A stretch of 64,000 bases of DNA. It comes from Liquidambar formosana. Lineage: Eukaryota > Streptophyta > Magnoliopsida > Saxifragales > Altingiaceae. Made by a program: the position numbers and the translations under genes. Location: the NCBI GenBank assembly GCA_039720395.1, contig CM077823.1:31082371-31146370 (forward strand), read 5' to 3'. Each line of letters opens with the position of its first letter. Position 1 is the stretch's first letter. Shown here piece by piece: positions 1-13,316 of the stretch. The notes under the pieces are model-generated. The model was not told the origin of the DNA and did no database searches. It saw nothing but the letters and a program-made list of their open reading frames with translations.

Positions 1-48
1 TCAGAAGTTGAATCAGAAGTTGAATCAGAAGTTGAATTAGAATCAAGG
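1..48. repeat. 12-bp tandem repeat at window edge
   Basis: About four copies of the 12-mer tcagaagttgaa lie head to tail; the last is degenerate (gaattagaatca). The array runs off the left edge, so its full length is unknown. No gene is attached to it. Confidence 0.7.
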
Positions 49-1341
49 GGGAGGCAGCTTAAGTAAATTGGCCTCAAAATCTCTTTTGGGCTTACAATCA
101 CTTTTTTCACTTTTTATCCAAACACTCTTAAAAGTGATTATGGGCCATCAGAAGAGATTTTGGGCCTCCCAGAATCTCATCCAAACAGGCACTTCATCTT
201 TTATTTTATTTGCTAACTTCTTTGTTTTGGGTGTATATATGGAGACATCAGACATAGAGACAGCGAGAGGAAAACACTTAATCTCTTTCACCTCCCATGA
301 ATGGGTTTATTGTGTACAAAGAAAGAAAAAAAATCTAAACTAGAAGACGATGGAGATGGTGCGCGTGTTGGTGGCCGACCGTTTGGGTCTGCCATTGCTG
401 CATCAACCTATTCATCCGTGGTTTTCATTAGTGATCTATTATGGTCCAACGAGTTGGGTTCTTGCCGTTCATTGATGCTACGCTAGTGACAATGGAGATT
501 GGCCAAGGGTTTGACTCGAGTGGACTGTGGATTGTGGTGTGTGAATTTTGGAGCTATAATTGAGGTGAGGATGGACGAACAGGTTAAAGGGGAAAAAATG
601 AGTTCACACACATGGGTTTTGACGGGCTTATTTGTTTTTGTTTATGTTATTAAGTCAAGGGTAAAATGGTATATTTATATTTATTTTAAAAAATCATTTA
701 AAAATGTTAAAAACTAATATTTTATTATTTTTTCGTACAAGGGCATAATTGTCATCTAACATTTCTGTTAACGCCGTACCCCCTGGAACAATATTGGAGG
801 TTTTTTGTTGGGTTTTTTTTTAGAGGGGGTATCCTGCAGAATGGATATAAATAGAGGAGGGTTTTTTGCATTTTACCCTTTTTATTTTATTGCCAAGCAA
901 CAAGGTGCCTGAACTATCCTGACTAATCCTTGCTCCCCACGTGGAGCCACCATCCCATGAGGTCGTTTAACGTTCATACTAATAGTCCTAACTGATGGCC
1001 AGCCAAAAGAGATTGACTAGTTTCGAATTCGGGAAATCTGAGTTTACAACTCACTCTTTTACTGTCAGGCCAATTCTCGTTAGTTATGATTTTCATTCTT
1101 GAAAAGGTGAGAATAGCCATTCCTTTTAGTTTGGAAAAGAATGGTTATTCCTCTCAATGAGCAAATAATACTTTCACAAAAGAATGATCATTCTATTCCT
1201 TTGGACTATAAAAAACAATGAGATTCCAATCCCTCTCTCATTCTCTCCTAACAAACACAACCTTAGGTGCCGATAATATAAGTACTTATGCGGCTCTAGT
1301 AGACTAGTGAACCTTGGTCCACTAATTGGGGAAATCTAAAG

Positions 1342-1571
1342 TTTCCCCAATTAATAATTACCTGGCGTCCTGGTCCATATTTACCCAAAAAAAAAGAAAA
1401 AAAAGAGGAGGAACAAACCTGGTCCAAGAAATGGAGGTTAGTTCAAGCAAAAGAATATAAAAAGAAATGGAGGTCAGACCATGCAACTATAAATGCGATA
1501 CGCCGAAGAAAGTGCTAGCCTGGTAGGTTGGCCAGTCTGACCAGGACGCCAGGTAATTGTTAATTGGGGAA
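1342..1571. mobile_element. Foldback MITE with 33-bp arms
   Basis: The arm at 1342-1374 (starting ttccccaattaataattacc) is the near-perfect reverse complement of 1539-1571; the arms meet the pattern of a short non-autonomous DNA transposon of about 230 bp. No coding capacity. The superfamily is not assigned because a clear target duplication was not found. Confidence 0.6.
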
Positions 1572-1889
1572 ATTTTATATTTCCAACGGGAAAATAATTA
1601 TGGCTACCGTTCATTCTTAGTTGAGTTAGTACAGCTACACGGAGGTTGGCTCAATATGCAGCAAACTCAAAAACACGGTTGAAGCTTGGCTCAATTATTT
1701 TAGGAGTAAGTTACCATAGACATTTTATCAAGCTAATCTCATATCAAATTCAAATAGTTTGACTCATCTCATAAACCTATCTTTATATTATTTTGGATGA
1801 TATTAATAAAATTATTATACAATTATGTAAAAGGCTTAGATAAGCTAGGAAAGTGAATCAGTACCTCTAGGGGTACTTCTATAAATCTT

Positions 1890-2044
1890 AGGGGGAATTT
1901 TTAATTTGATCAGATTACAGGTTTTAATTACAGTTGAGTGCTATTTACTACAAACTTTCTAATAAATAACTACTAACTTAACTAACAATGACTACAAACT
2001 GTAACTTTTTTCCCCATAGGCTGTCCAATCTAAAATTCACCCTA
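1890..2044. mobile_element. GGGGGAATT-type MITE, copy 1
   Basis: About 155 bp with terminal inverted repeats resembling GGGGGAATTnnnnATTTG at both ends and an internal pattern of 'actactaactta' blocks. It belongs to a family seen at least six times in this window (also near 26567, 39233, 53609, 58940 and 59093). Non-coding. Confidence 0.5.
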
Positions 2045-2590
2045 AATTTTTTAAGATGATAAACATTACATTGCCCATATTTTAATAGTATATCTATATA
2101 CTGATAAAAGTGAAATTCATTAATTAATGAGAAGACAGAGTACATCGGGAAAAATTAACACCATAAGCATCTTCCATACAAATTTTAAAAAGTTTATGAA
2201 AAAAAAAAAAAAAGAATCCTAAATACAAACTATCCTATTAGCTTGTTAATAAACATCTCTAAAATCAACTTAGAAGATCTATTAGTTTGGGAATGTCTTG
2301 AATAATCTTCACCATGTTCCAAGTTTAATCATATTCTTTTCCACAAATGTTGATCACAATCTTGGAATCTCCTTCAACTAACACTTCAGCCACCAAGACT
2401 AGTAGCATTGGATTTTTTTAAAATTTTTTTTATTTTTCCGACCTGCACATGATCGGGGAAAAATCTCTTAAAACAAAAGCAAAACCACCTGCACGCACAT
2501 GATAGCGCAAATTTTAATAGTATATAATAAGAAAATTGTAAATACACTAACCACAAGATCCTGAAATCTCTAATGTCAATTAAGAAAAAA

Positions 2591-2623
<33 letters not shown>

Positions 2624-3032
2624 CTTTGATCATCTACTATTCAAGCACTCTTACCTTTCAAACCCACCACTGATTTTTCCAAGACTGACCATATCCAACC
2701 CTGCACCTAACTTTTATTAAGCATTCCAACAATTACTAAAGCCATGCATATATATGCCCATGTTTCAAATTCAATTGTTTGGAAAGGTCCCACCCAAAAA
2801 AAAAAAAAAAGGAAAAAAAATGTGGACCTCATAAAATTAATTTACAAATTTTCCCTTCTTTGTCTCTCCTATAGATTTGGAATCGATCATGCATTCAATC
2901 TTTGACTTTGGGATTAAAATTTTGCGTGCTGAGACAAAGTTGTGAGTCACATCTTTCAATTAAATGCTCAAATAAATGATGTAAGGTTTATCCAATTAAT
3001 TAAAGCACATGCAAATGGACTCATTGTCGCCA

Positions 3033-3039
3033 TTTATAG
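3033..3039 (+). promoter_or_regulatory. Possible TATA element of SCPL-1
   Basis: A tttatag motif lies about 100 bp before the SCPL-1 ATG at 3136. A comparable tatttata lies at a similar distance before SCPL-3. The match to the TATA consensus is weak and rests on position only. Confidence 0.25.
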
Positions 3040-4077
3040 CAACGATGCTTGACTGGATCTAGAAATATCTCTTAAGCCAAGAAAAGCAAGAGTCCAGTCC
3101 ATCGCTTTTCTTGCCTGGATCAATCGCTGGCTGGCATGGAGCTACAAGCAGCCCACACCAGTACAATGTTACTGCACCTATGTCTCCTGTTGGTCGTTCT
3201 GTCCAACGTTGTAATGGCACAGTCAATCATCAAGACACTACCAGGCTTTCCCGGTGATCTCCCTATCAAACTTTAAACTGGGTGAGTCTCATGGATTACT
3301 TTCACACTTTTTTTTGTTTGTGTTTTTTTTTTTTGCTCATGTCTCGTGAAGGGATCGATGTATGTGGATGCAATAAAGAGAGAAATGCTTAGCCACACAT
3401 TTCGCCGTACACTTTACACTTTATCATCTTATTTTTTCATTATACGGGCAAAATGTGATTAAAGCGTGTGGGGTTAACTAGCATTTTCCCCACAAATGAT
3501 TTAAGGCTGTTTTTTTTGGATCTTATTATTATATTTTTCAACTGAAGAACGATGATTTTGGCATAAACTAGGTACATCAGCGTGGGCGAATTGGATGATG
3601 TACAGCTATTCTATTACTTTTTGGAATCTGAGAGGAGTCCAAAAGATGACGCTCTCGTGCTTTGGCTCACTGGAGGCCCCGGTTGTTCTGGATTTTCTAG
3701 CCTCGCTTATGAAATTGGTATACAACTAATCTAGCTTCATCATTTTAACATTATTTCGAAAAAGAGTAGTGTTATCATTATCCTTAATGTTCATTCATGC
3801 ATTTGGTTAATTTCTTTTTTCAAGGTGCGTGAATTGTGGTAGTTAACTTTGGCAACAAGTCAAACAATTAAGAAATGGGGTGGCTATTAATTAACACCAC
3901 AAAATTTTTAAACACCCCTCACTCATTTTAAACTTCTCAAGGATTTATTAAAGGGAAATGTTTGCATGATAGACTCTCAATTGACAAAAGTAATGAAAAT
4001 CAAATCATGACTACAAAAAATAATAAACAAATCAATTTGTGGTCATTGATTTGATTGTCATGCTAGCACTATCCTTT

Positions 4078-4400
4078 ATGAAATATTAAAGATCTTCACA
4101 AAAACTGATTGTGGTGTCCATTTGAAAACGTCATTTTAAACAACTTTGTAAAAAAAAGGTTTTTTTTCCAAAATTTGTCATTTAAGTTGACTTTTTCATA
4201 ATTTTTCATGAAAATATTATATAAAAATGAAACAAAAATTATAAATGTTAAAAAGTCCATTTAAACAATAGTTTTCAAAAAAACCTATTCTATAAAATTA
4301 TTCAAAAAATGATATTTTTAATAAGCAATGCTGTTAGTTTTTATGAAAACCTCTTATCTTTCTCATAAAACTTTAAAAATTTTAAGTAATTGAGACGGGC
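4078..4400. mobile_element. Degenerate foldback MITE (Mutator-like family), intron 2 of SCPL-1
   Basis: The stretch has the mirrored arms typical of the family at 25202-25597: an aaaactgattgtggtgtcca-type block, 'catttaaacaacttt', then their reverse complements ending in 'tttttatgaaaacctctta'. Ends are eroded, so the boundaries are approximate and no target duplication is visible. Confidence 0.45.
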
Positions 4401-5540
4401 TTAAGAAATTTTGGAATGACGATAGTATGCACCTTAAAAATTTCATCGAAGAAAATACAAGAAATTCATTAAAGAAATTATGACTTATAATGTATTGACA
4501 TAATGTCTTCTCACATAGTCACATCAGCTATCATAAGAAGTTGTGTTTTAGTTGTACCTACCTTTTTTTTTTTTTTTGATAATGAAACTATCATAAAAGT
4601 TGGATAAATAGATTTTAAGAAAAAATCCAACTCTTTAGTATTTTTCTTTTAAAAAATAAATTTTAAGTGTTCTACTTAACAAAACCCTTCGTACAGCACT
4701 TAACACATATCAATAAAAAAATAATAATAAAAAAATAACCTATTAATTAAAATGAGAGAGTTTTAATCTATTTAAGTAGTATCACGTAAATTGTTATATT
4801 TTAATGTTGCCCGTACGTAAGATAACATTTGTCAAATTTAAATTTTAATGACAAATGGTTACCTTGTCTACTGGACCACCAAACCTCGGGAAAAAGAGAA
4901 ACCAATTAGTTAATTAAGAGTACTACTCTACAGCCCACAACATCTCTTACCTATTATCTATTATATATAACAGAAGTTGAGAGAACAAAGTTCTCCGCGT
5001 CGGTTGTGCCACGCGTCAGCGGTTTAAAGGAAATCACTCTTTAATAAAATTACCTTTTAGTGGCTATTTATGAGAGTAATACCAAAAAAGGGAATATTTC
5101 TAATAAATTTGTATTACATTAATAATAAATTTGTAGTAAGTTAATAGGCAGTAGTCTTTTTTGGTATTACACTGGGAAGTGATTATCAAAATATAATTTT
5201 TCTAAAAAGGGTAAAGTATACCCACGTGAAACCAAAAGCATATAACATTGGTAGTCAATTTGTATCAAGTTGACAATTAATTTTTCCTAAGTTGACAGCT
5301 AATCTTTTTATAAATATGATGGTAAAAAGTGGTCACCAAAAAAATATTTTCTCCGAAAAAGACAAATGCTACTATTCACAATTTTAATGTTGATCATTTA
5401 ACAAAAGTTATAGAAGAAATGTTTTTCAATTTACCATTTAAAATTAGGAATGGGTAAATTTATTTATTAATTACTTTCAATGCTTTTTACTTTTTGATAT
5501 AGACTTGAACAATGAATGAGATCATAGGTAAGCTAAATAC

Positions 5541-5542
<2 letters not shown>

Positions 5543-5585
<43 letters not shown>
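5543..5585. repeat. (TA)n microsatellite
   Basis: About 21 uninterrupted TA units in SCPL-1 intron 2. Confidence 0.9.
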
Positions 5586-5587
<2 letters not shown>

Positions 5588-5869
5588 ATGCTTGAGTCAT
5601 TTTAATCTAAACCAAACCAATGAAAAATAAAAATTTGAAACTATTATCATTCATCTTTCCTTTTCTTTTTCCTCCAAGTAAGCCATGGGTAACCCCCCCT
5701 CCCAAAAAAAAAAAAAAAAAAAAAAAAGACTAGTGAGAAAACATTAAAAAAAAACCAACCAACCAATCAATCTTCATTTATAATTGAGTTGTATTTTTTA
5801 TTAATTTAATATATTTGATATAAAAAAATAACACTTTTTTAAAAAAAAATTCTAATTATATATTATTAT

Positions 5870-5981
<112 letters not shown>

Positions 5982-6479
5982 CCTAATTTTCTATCATCTT
6001 CATGTTAAAAAAAAAAATTAGAAACAACTATAACATTTTTCTTTTTTAATAAGCCTTACATTTTTTTTTTTTTGCTTTTGCATGAGCGTTTGCGTTTTTT
6101 TTTTTTTTTTTTTTTTCCTCTAATTATTATTTTACCGTTTTCCCGTGCATATAACGACTAGTTTACCATAAAATTATTCTCAAGTGGCTGGTTGATGGGC
6201 CAGCCACCTTTTTAGAAGACAAGCTACCGCTGCACGGTCCAGTTTTCCGTCCATCTCACAAGTCTCATCACCTCTCCCTCTCTCTCTCTCTCTCTCTCTC
6301 CAAAATTCAAAACAGTAGGAAAAAAAAAAAATATATATATATATATATATCTTTGTTTTTTTTTTTTTTCGTATAAAGGATTAACCAAACTAGGGCCTGA
6401 CAAAGGAGACGGAGGACATATCCGCCAATAGCAAAGAGGTGAGCCTCATAAGTGGTTGGTTGAGAAGAACTAGCTTTTC

Positions 6480-6715
6480 ATTTTGTGTTTCTTTTTCTTC
6501 AGCAAGAAGGTCAGTACAAGAATTTCTTTTCGGAAGAGTGTAGGTGATAAAGCACGCCCAATCACGCTACATAAGACTCTTACAATCTTGGATCAATGCC
6601 GCCAAAGGGTGATTATCATTGTCTTCATGGATGTGCTTGATAGCAAGTTCAGAGTCAGTCTCAACTACAATCCTTAGTATATCTTTCCTCCAAGCCTCCT
6701 CAAACCCTTTTAATA
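6480..6715 (-). pseudogene. RNase H fragment of a plant LINE
   Basis: Read on the minus strand, the stretch gives residues resembling the RNase H domain that plant non-LTR elements carry at the end of ORF2: IVVETDSELAI, then HPLAALIQDCKSL, an in-frame TAG, and YTLPKRNSCTDLLAE, which matches the usual RE-N-CADLLA ending. The upstream half of the domain (first Asp and Glu) was not found. It is a short fossil within SCPL-1 intron 2, opposite in strand to the host gene, and unrelated in position to the full LINE at 15764-21691. Confidence 0.55.
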
Positions 6716-9700
6716 TTTGACCATTTCTCACACAATCATTTGAAGAAAAATGATTGTGATATCCTCTAAATAATTATACATTTTGTCATTAGCGCTATGG
6801 TTAATCACCATTTATAGAATCAAGAGTGAACTTGTGACGTTTTTCGACACATATTCCACTCGTACAACAATTAATGGAAAAACATATTCCACTCGTACAA
6901 CAATTAATGATATATCGAACTCGCAACTTGGCTAAAATCTCAAATATTCAAGGGAAAGTAAATTTATTCATTAAATAAATTTTTGAAGTCATTTATTTAA
7001 GTTAAGTTACAATTATTTTAAGTCATTTATTTAAAATATAAGGTTGCCATGAGAGGCTCTTCATTAATGAATTGATGAGTGATCTCCCTCAATTTCAAGA
7101 GTTCGTATATAAATTTCAAGACAATGCCTAAACTATTGGATAGATAACTCTTGAAGGATTCTACATACAAAAATTTATCAACAAAATTACTTGCAATTTG
7201 AAAATATACATCAACCTTGATCAACTTGTATGATCAAACCACATCATATTTTGTCATGAATTTTTAAATGTGAGCTCCTTTCTATCTAATGATATAGGCT
7301 TTATGAGTATATTAATTCACCAACGAGGAGCGCCTATTGGAGCCTTACCTTTATTTAAATTATTTGCCCATTGACCACTTTAGGTTCTTGTGTAGACAAC
7401 AAATATATCAACACGTACATTTTTTTGTAGGTCCCTTGAGTTTCGACTATACAAAATCCAGTGATGGTGAGCCAACATTTTCATTGAACCCGTACTCATG
7501 GACAAAGGTGTGATACTTAAGCCAGCTAATTTGGTTTTCATGTCAGTTTTGCAGTCAATTTATGGTAAGACCTCTCTATTTAGTCATGTTACCAATTTGA
7601 AGAGTGGTGAGATTTGTACAGGTTGCCAACATAATATTTTTAGATGCACCCGTTGGCACTGGATTCTCATATGCAAGAAGTTGGGAAAGTTACAATATTG
7701 GGGATAGACTATCAGCAGCACAGACCTATAATTTTCTAAGGAAGGTGAGGGAAAACTGATAAAAAGATCAATGGTTTGAACTTTGGAATTTGACATACAC
7801 ATCACCTAGGTTTTTTTATTTTTTATTTTATTTTTAAAATATATATTTTCCCCCTTTGTCATGCTTTTGGTTAGTCTAGGACCATGACTGATTAGGTGAT
7901 GGATTCTACCACACAATTCTTGCATATGCAGATATAATTAATGATGCAGGGGCTAAGCCAAATAATTAGTCCTAAAGGGTCAAGAGATTAACTCACTAGA
8001 AAATGGGTTTTGCCTCTATGATTCAAGGGGCAAAGGGTTGTTTTTATTCTAAAAAAATTATGGATAAAAGTTAGAAAAAATGGGTTTTGACTTTTTTAAG
8101 ATGGTCAAATTACTGTAAAAATTAGAACTAAATTGAAGTAGTGTTTTGATTTTGATCTGTTTCCTGAGACGTAGTCCTTTACCTACTGACTAGGAAGCAC
8201 AGACACTTCTCTAAAGGTGCCGTGTCCATGTTGGACACGTATCGGACATGACACGTGCTCCTCTGACACACCTTTGATATGACACTTTTCTCTTTTCATT
8301 TTTTTTGTCTTTCAAATATTATTTATTTCCTTTTTATCCTATTTTATAAAACGATAACTTCATTGCTTTCAAAAACTATACAAAAGATGTATTTTGAAGG
8401 ATGGATGTGAAATTATATAATATTATCTAGTTATATACATAAAATATGCATTTTATCAATAGTATATCCTTGTTGTGTCGTATCTTAGGGTTTAAGAATT
8501 TGTTGTGTTGGCGTATTAGTATTACATCGTAACCGTGTCATGTGTTTATGTTTGTGCTTCTTAGCCTACTGAGTCACCCCTTAGGGTTTATTTATTCTTT
8601 CATTCCATGTCTTTTTTATGGGTAGGTGATCATAATTATCTGGGTCTCGAATGATGGTGAAGAGGTGGATGAATTTGTGGTGCCTGGCTAAGTTTGCCAG
8701 AGTAGACAAACACCATCCCTGTCATGGTGGGGGCAGAGGTTTTTCTTTTTGCAAATTTTATTTTATTTTTTTTAAGAGGGAATTGAAAGAGTTGATAAGG
8801 TGGAGGAAGAACCGCAGCAATTAACCAGTTGCCCATATTTTATTTTTATAATCAATGGATGGTAGTCAACTATCATTACATATAATGGCAATCGACTAAT
8901 ATATATACTTGTTTAAGAAGTAATACTTAATTATATTTCAAAACTAAAATCTACTGAAAAAATTTAATTCATTTCCTGAGTTGTGATGCAGTGGCTTGTG
9001 GATCACCCCCAGTTTCTCAAAAATCAACTCTACATCGCTGGCGATTCCTATTCAGGCGTACTTGTTCCTATAATTGTTCAGAAAATATCCGACGGTAACT
9101 TACATTCATAGAGACCTGACCAGCTTTTCTGCATAATTATTATCATTATTTTTTAAAAAAAAAAATTATGAAAGGAGCTTAAGCATCAGAGAGAAAAAAT
9201 TAACTTTCCAATTGGGTTGACACATTAGGCACTACAAATCGTATGCTATCAGCTCGATTTACAAAAATTTAAGAGAATTGATATCATGAAATAATATTAG
9301 TGCTCTTTAATTCTATATTCATAATAAAATATCTCAAAGACGTACTATTCTAATTGATCTTTTCACTTCCTCTGTGTATTGGCACCCAAGTGGAGCACTT
9401 GAAACCAACAAGTATATATTTTGTTGAGCTAGCTCAGGAAATTAAGCTTCTTTTTTTATTTACTCCGTACTTCTTTTTATGTATTGCAGGTAATGAAGTC
9501 GGACTTCAGCCATTAATGAATCTGCAAGTATATATCAGAACCTGAACTGCTCAAGATACATTTCATTTGAAAAACGAAAAAAGGAAATTAAGAGGCGTTA
9601 CATATAGTTCATTCCTAGTTATTTCTAATCTTTATTCATGTATTGAATTGAACCCAGGGATATGTGCTTGGTAATCCAAAAGTAAATGAATCGAGCCAGA

Positions 9701-10631
9701 TGAATGCAAGAATTCCATATGCTCACCGAATGGCACTTATATCAGATGAACTCTACGAGGTAATTCACTCGCCAAAATATTATTTCATTTGCTCCTTGTC
9801 GAAGATAGAATTAGAGCCCAAAAACCTAAAAATAATAACCATACGTCCTCGGTTGGATGTTTGTGTTGGAATCTTCCCTTTCATTGAGTGAAACATCTCT
9901 CTCTTTTTTTTCTTTTTCTTTTTTTTGTGGGGGGATAAAAGATAAGAATTTCATCACTAAAAGGAAAAGAGACATTTGGAGTTCCCTTGTTGTTTTAGTG
10001 TCTTTTCAAATTTGATTTTCACAAATAAAGTAACTTGAAATTTGAGTACATCAATCTTCAATTTGATGACAAAAACCACCAAATAAGGTTTGAAAATTAA
10101 ATTAAAATATTCAACCCTAATAAAATCAATCCATAGTACGATGTTGCTTAATTGAATTTTAGTCAAACTAGCAACTTGGTCTTGAATTTTTTTGCGGAAA
10201 ATTACAATTTCACACCCTCAGCTGTTACTCAAAAGCATTTTACATCCCTTAGTTTGTTTTCAAACACTTTGATCGCGTTATGTTTTGGAAAATGAAACCA
10301 AAACAAAGGAGGGGACAAAGTGTAATAATTTGATAGTTAAGGGGGGGAGGGGTTATTTTCAGTTTTAAAGTACAGGGTTGTTTCCTAAAAATAGACCTAT
10401 AATTAAGGGAGTTTCATGTAATTTACCCTTAATAAAATTTTAGAGAATTTATTTTATTTTCCTTTGTTCTAATTTTACAAGAAGATGGTGCTCCTCTTTT
10501 GTTTTACTTCCACTATATATGCCAGTTTGGACACTTTAGTATTTTCCTTTCATGTATTGTTTATTACAAATGTGGTCATCCATTTACATTGTATTTGATG
10601 TCTAAGTATTTTAAGACATGCTAATCTTTTA

Positions 10632-11275
10632 AACTCCCTCCGTCCCACAAAAACATGTCATGTTTGACAAAATAGGGAGTTTAAGAAAAGACCATTATTA
10701 TCTTGACTTATCATTTATTAAATTCCATTTTTCTAAAAATATCATTTCCTTCCTTATATTGGGTTATGTGTTGAAAGTAATTATTGAAATATATAACAAA
10801 GGGTAGAGATGTAGTGTAAGAGTTGGAGATGCCAAATTCTACATCAACGTAAGAAGAAGTTATAAAAGGCATTACTAAGCTTCAGATCTATCTCCAACCA
10901 AAGTGCCTTTACTGAGTTGGAATTGATGCTCATCTGTTGATGTCAAATTTGACATCCTTCAAAGTCAATGCATTTTTACTTTTTTGATTAATTTACTCCA
11001 AATTTAACCATTTTAACGTTTAATTCTTTCATTTTTTGCATTTGACATATTAGGTGAAATGATTTGTTTTGAGTAAGCCTTCAAATTTGATGCATCGGGT
11101 GGAGTAGTTTGTTTTGAATAAACCTTCGAACTGCAACATAAGCCTTCATTTTGTATTTAACATTTAAAAAAAAAAAAATTAACATCTCTGATGGAGGTGC
11201 TCTAAGAGACTTTAAAAAAAATTGTTATTTGACTTTTCAAAGTGAACAAACATTTTGGGACGAAACATGTAGCAA
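10632..11275. mobile_element. Stowaway-like sequence in SCPL-1 intron 7
   Basis: The left part begins ctccctccgtcccac, the classic Stowaway/Tc1-mariner MITE end. The right part near 11222-11275 (cattttgggacgaaac) is a diverged inverted counterpart. The span is longer than a typical Stowaway, so another insertion probably sits between the ends. Limits are approximate. Confidence 0.4.
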
Positions 11276-11874
11276 AAATTGTCTATCCATATGCGACGGG
11301 GGGAACACTAATTTTCGCAACGTAGCTACAAGATCAAGCTTTAGCACAACTTATATTTATGCATATTACCCTAATCCATCTTTTATTACAAAATGATATC
11401 ATTGTAAAGTTTGTAATGTTTTATCCATTTCAAGTCGACTAAAAGAAGTTGCAACGGCGAGTATATAACTGTAGATCCAAACAATACACCGTGCATAAAG
11501 TATCTTCAACAAGTCATGGAGGTAAGTGAAATTGGCCCTTTTGGTACATATTCACAAGACATTATCCTCAAGTTTTATCGACAATGAGACTGATTTACCA
11601 TTCAAATTTTGTAGTGCATTGAAAAAATATATCTTCCACAAATATTGGAACCCATATGCAATTATTTGTCCCCAAAACCAAATCGAATGAAATGGGATCG
11701 AAGCTTATTCGATGACAATTCCATAAAGGTCCTCAATTCACCACCTCAACTTCCTCAACCATGGTGTCGGGTAAACCTCTCTTCCTCTCTCACACACACA
11801 ATTTTTTTTTCTTTATATATTCTACACACAAATAACCATATGTTTACAGAATATATTGGACACACTTATGTTAT

Positions 11875-11992
11875 ATTTGGATAAGGAATTTTTAGATGGA
11901 ATTTGTCTTTGAGATGAAATTTGTAAAATTCTTATAAGAAATTTCCTTATAAAAATTTCACAAATTTAACCTAGAGATTCTCTATCCAAACA
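11875..11992. mobile_element. TTTGGATAAGGAATTT foldback MITE, copy 1
   Basis: Left end tttggataaggaatttttag and right end with agattctctatccaaaca form inverted repeats in SCPL-1 intron 9. A better-preserved copy is at 38560-38730. The flanking TA on both sides suggests a TA target. Confidence 0.5.
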
Positions 11993-12446
11993 TAGCATTA
12001 TATTATAGAATTTTAGAACGTAGAATTAACCAGGTCATTTCTTTTTGTAGAGTTATAATTATTTGTTCTCCTATATTTGGGCCAATAACGAAACAGTCCA
12101 AAATGCCCTTCACATTCGAGAGGTATGTTAATTTCAAAGAGTAATATAATAATATCTGGATCAAATTTTTTATCACTTTTTTTTATTATTAAAAAATAAA
12201 AATAACAATAATAATAATCATGATGATCAGGGAACAGTAAAGGAATGGGTGAGATGCAATGCGAGCCTATCTTACACATCCGATGTCGAAAGTAGTTTGG
12301 ATTATCATCGAAACCTCATCAAGAAAGGCTATCGAGTTTTGATTTACAGGTCACCTCTTTCAACCTTCTCCATTCTACTGTTTTATAGTAACTCTGTAAC
12401 ACCTAGGAATAAAGGCGCACAGATTCAGCTTTTAGTCACAAATCTA

Positions 12447-13252
12447 TAGAAAAACTGATTTTCATTGATAATAATTTGCATGATTACAATCAACCTAATG
12501 CTAGGATTATATAGAGAACAAGAGGAAATAATATGAAAATTAATAATAATGGAAATACATAAACAAGGAAATAAATCAAAGTCTTTTTAAGCATTTTCTC
12601 CATGAATTTCTCTCAATTGATCTCCTTCCTTGATATGCTCCTTCTTGAATTATTTTCAGATATTCTGGATTCCATCCTTTTTCTTGTCTTGATTTATTTC
12701 CTCAATACTCCCCCTCAAACTTATGAAAATTTTAAATAAAATTTTCTTGATTTGATGCCGAATCATGAAAGATATACCACCATTGATAAAAATTCTTACA
12801 ATAATCCAAGTGACCTTAATGGGTCAATGATAACAAGAAACAGTGAGGCTTTGTAAAGCCAATAGAGGTTCTATAGACCAAAGTTCTGGTACCACGAGCC
12901 GAAGTCCAAGTCAAACCCCTATATGCTCGCAACTTTTAGACTTCAACGATGCGGAAAAAGAGAGAGCTCCACGAACCAAAGTCGATCTTGGTTACCGTGG
13001 GCCAAAATCCAAGCCAATACTCCTTTGAGTTTGTAACCTTCGATTGAAATTCCCAAGATCAAGATTTTCTTGTTATTGGTGAAATAATGTTGGTGGTGGC
13101 ATGGTAGTGATACTGATGGTGGTAGATTCATTGGGAGAAAAAAATAATCAAGATTCTAAGGGTGATTATAACAAGGTTTAGGAAGACACATAACACTAAA
13201 GTGGATGAATCTGATTCAAAGGAAATGAGAAGAAGAAAATAAAGATTAAAAA

Positions 13253-13316
<64 letters not shown>

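Larger units (their letters stand above)
49..3135. other. Spacer upstream of SCPL-1
   Basis: No supported gene. The short open frames at 68-343, 301-486 and 499-717 have no recognisable domain and sit in low-complexity or TE-like sequence. The stretch contains a foldback element (1342-1571), a GGGGGAATT-type MITE (1890-2044), a (TA)n run near 2600-2624 and several poly(A) runs. The last roughly 100 bases before the SCPL-1 ATG would be its promoter and leader. Confidence 0.6.

Noticed and set aside
68..717. Three overlapping short + strand frames near the window start
   Set aside because: No domain, no initiation context, overlapping frames and repeat-like surroundings; treated as chance.
1080..1266. 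MITE-like block with ggaatgg/cattcc motifs and aacaaacacaaccttagg end
   Set aside because: A matching left terminus could not be found, so it is not listed as a separate element.
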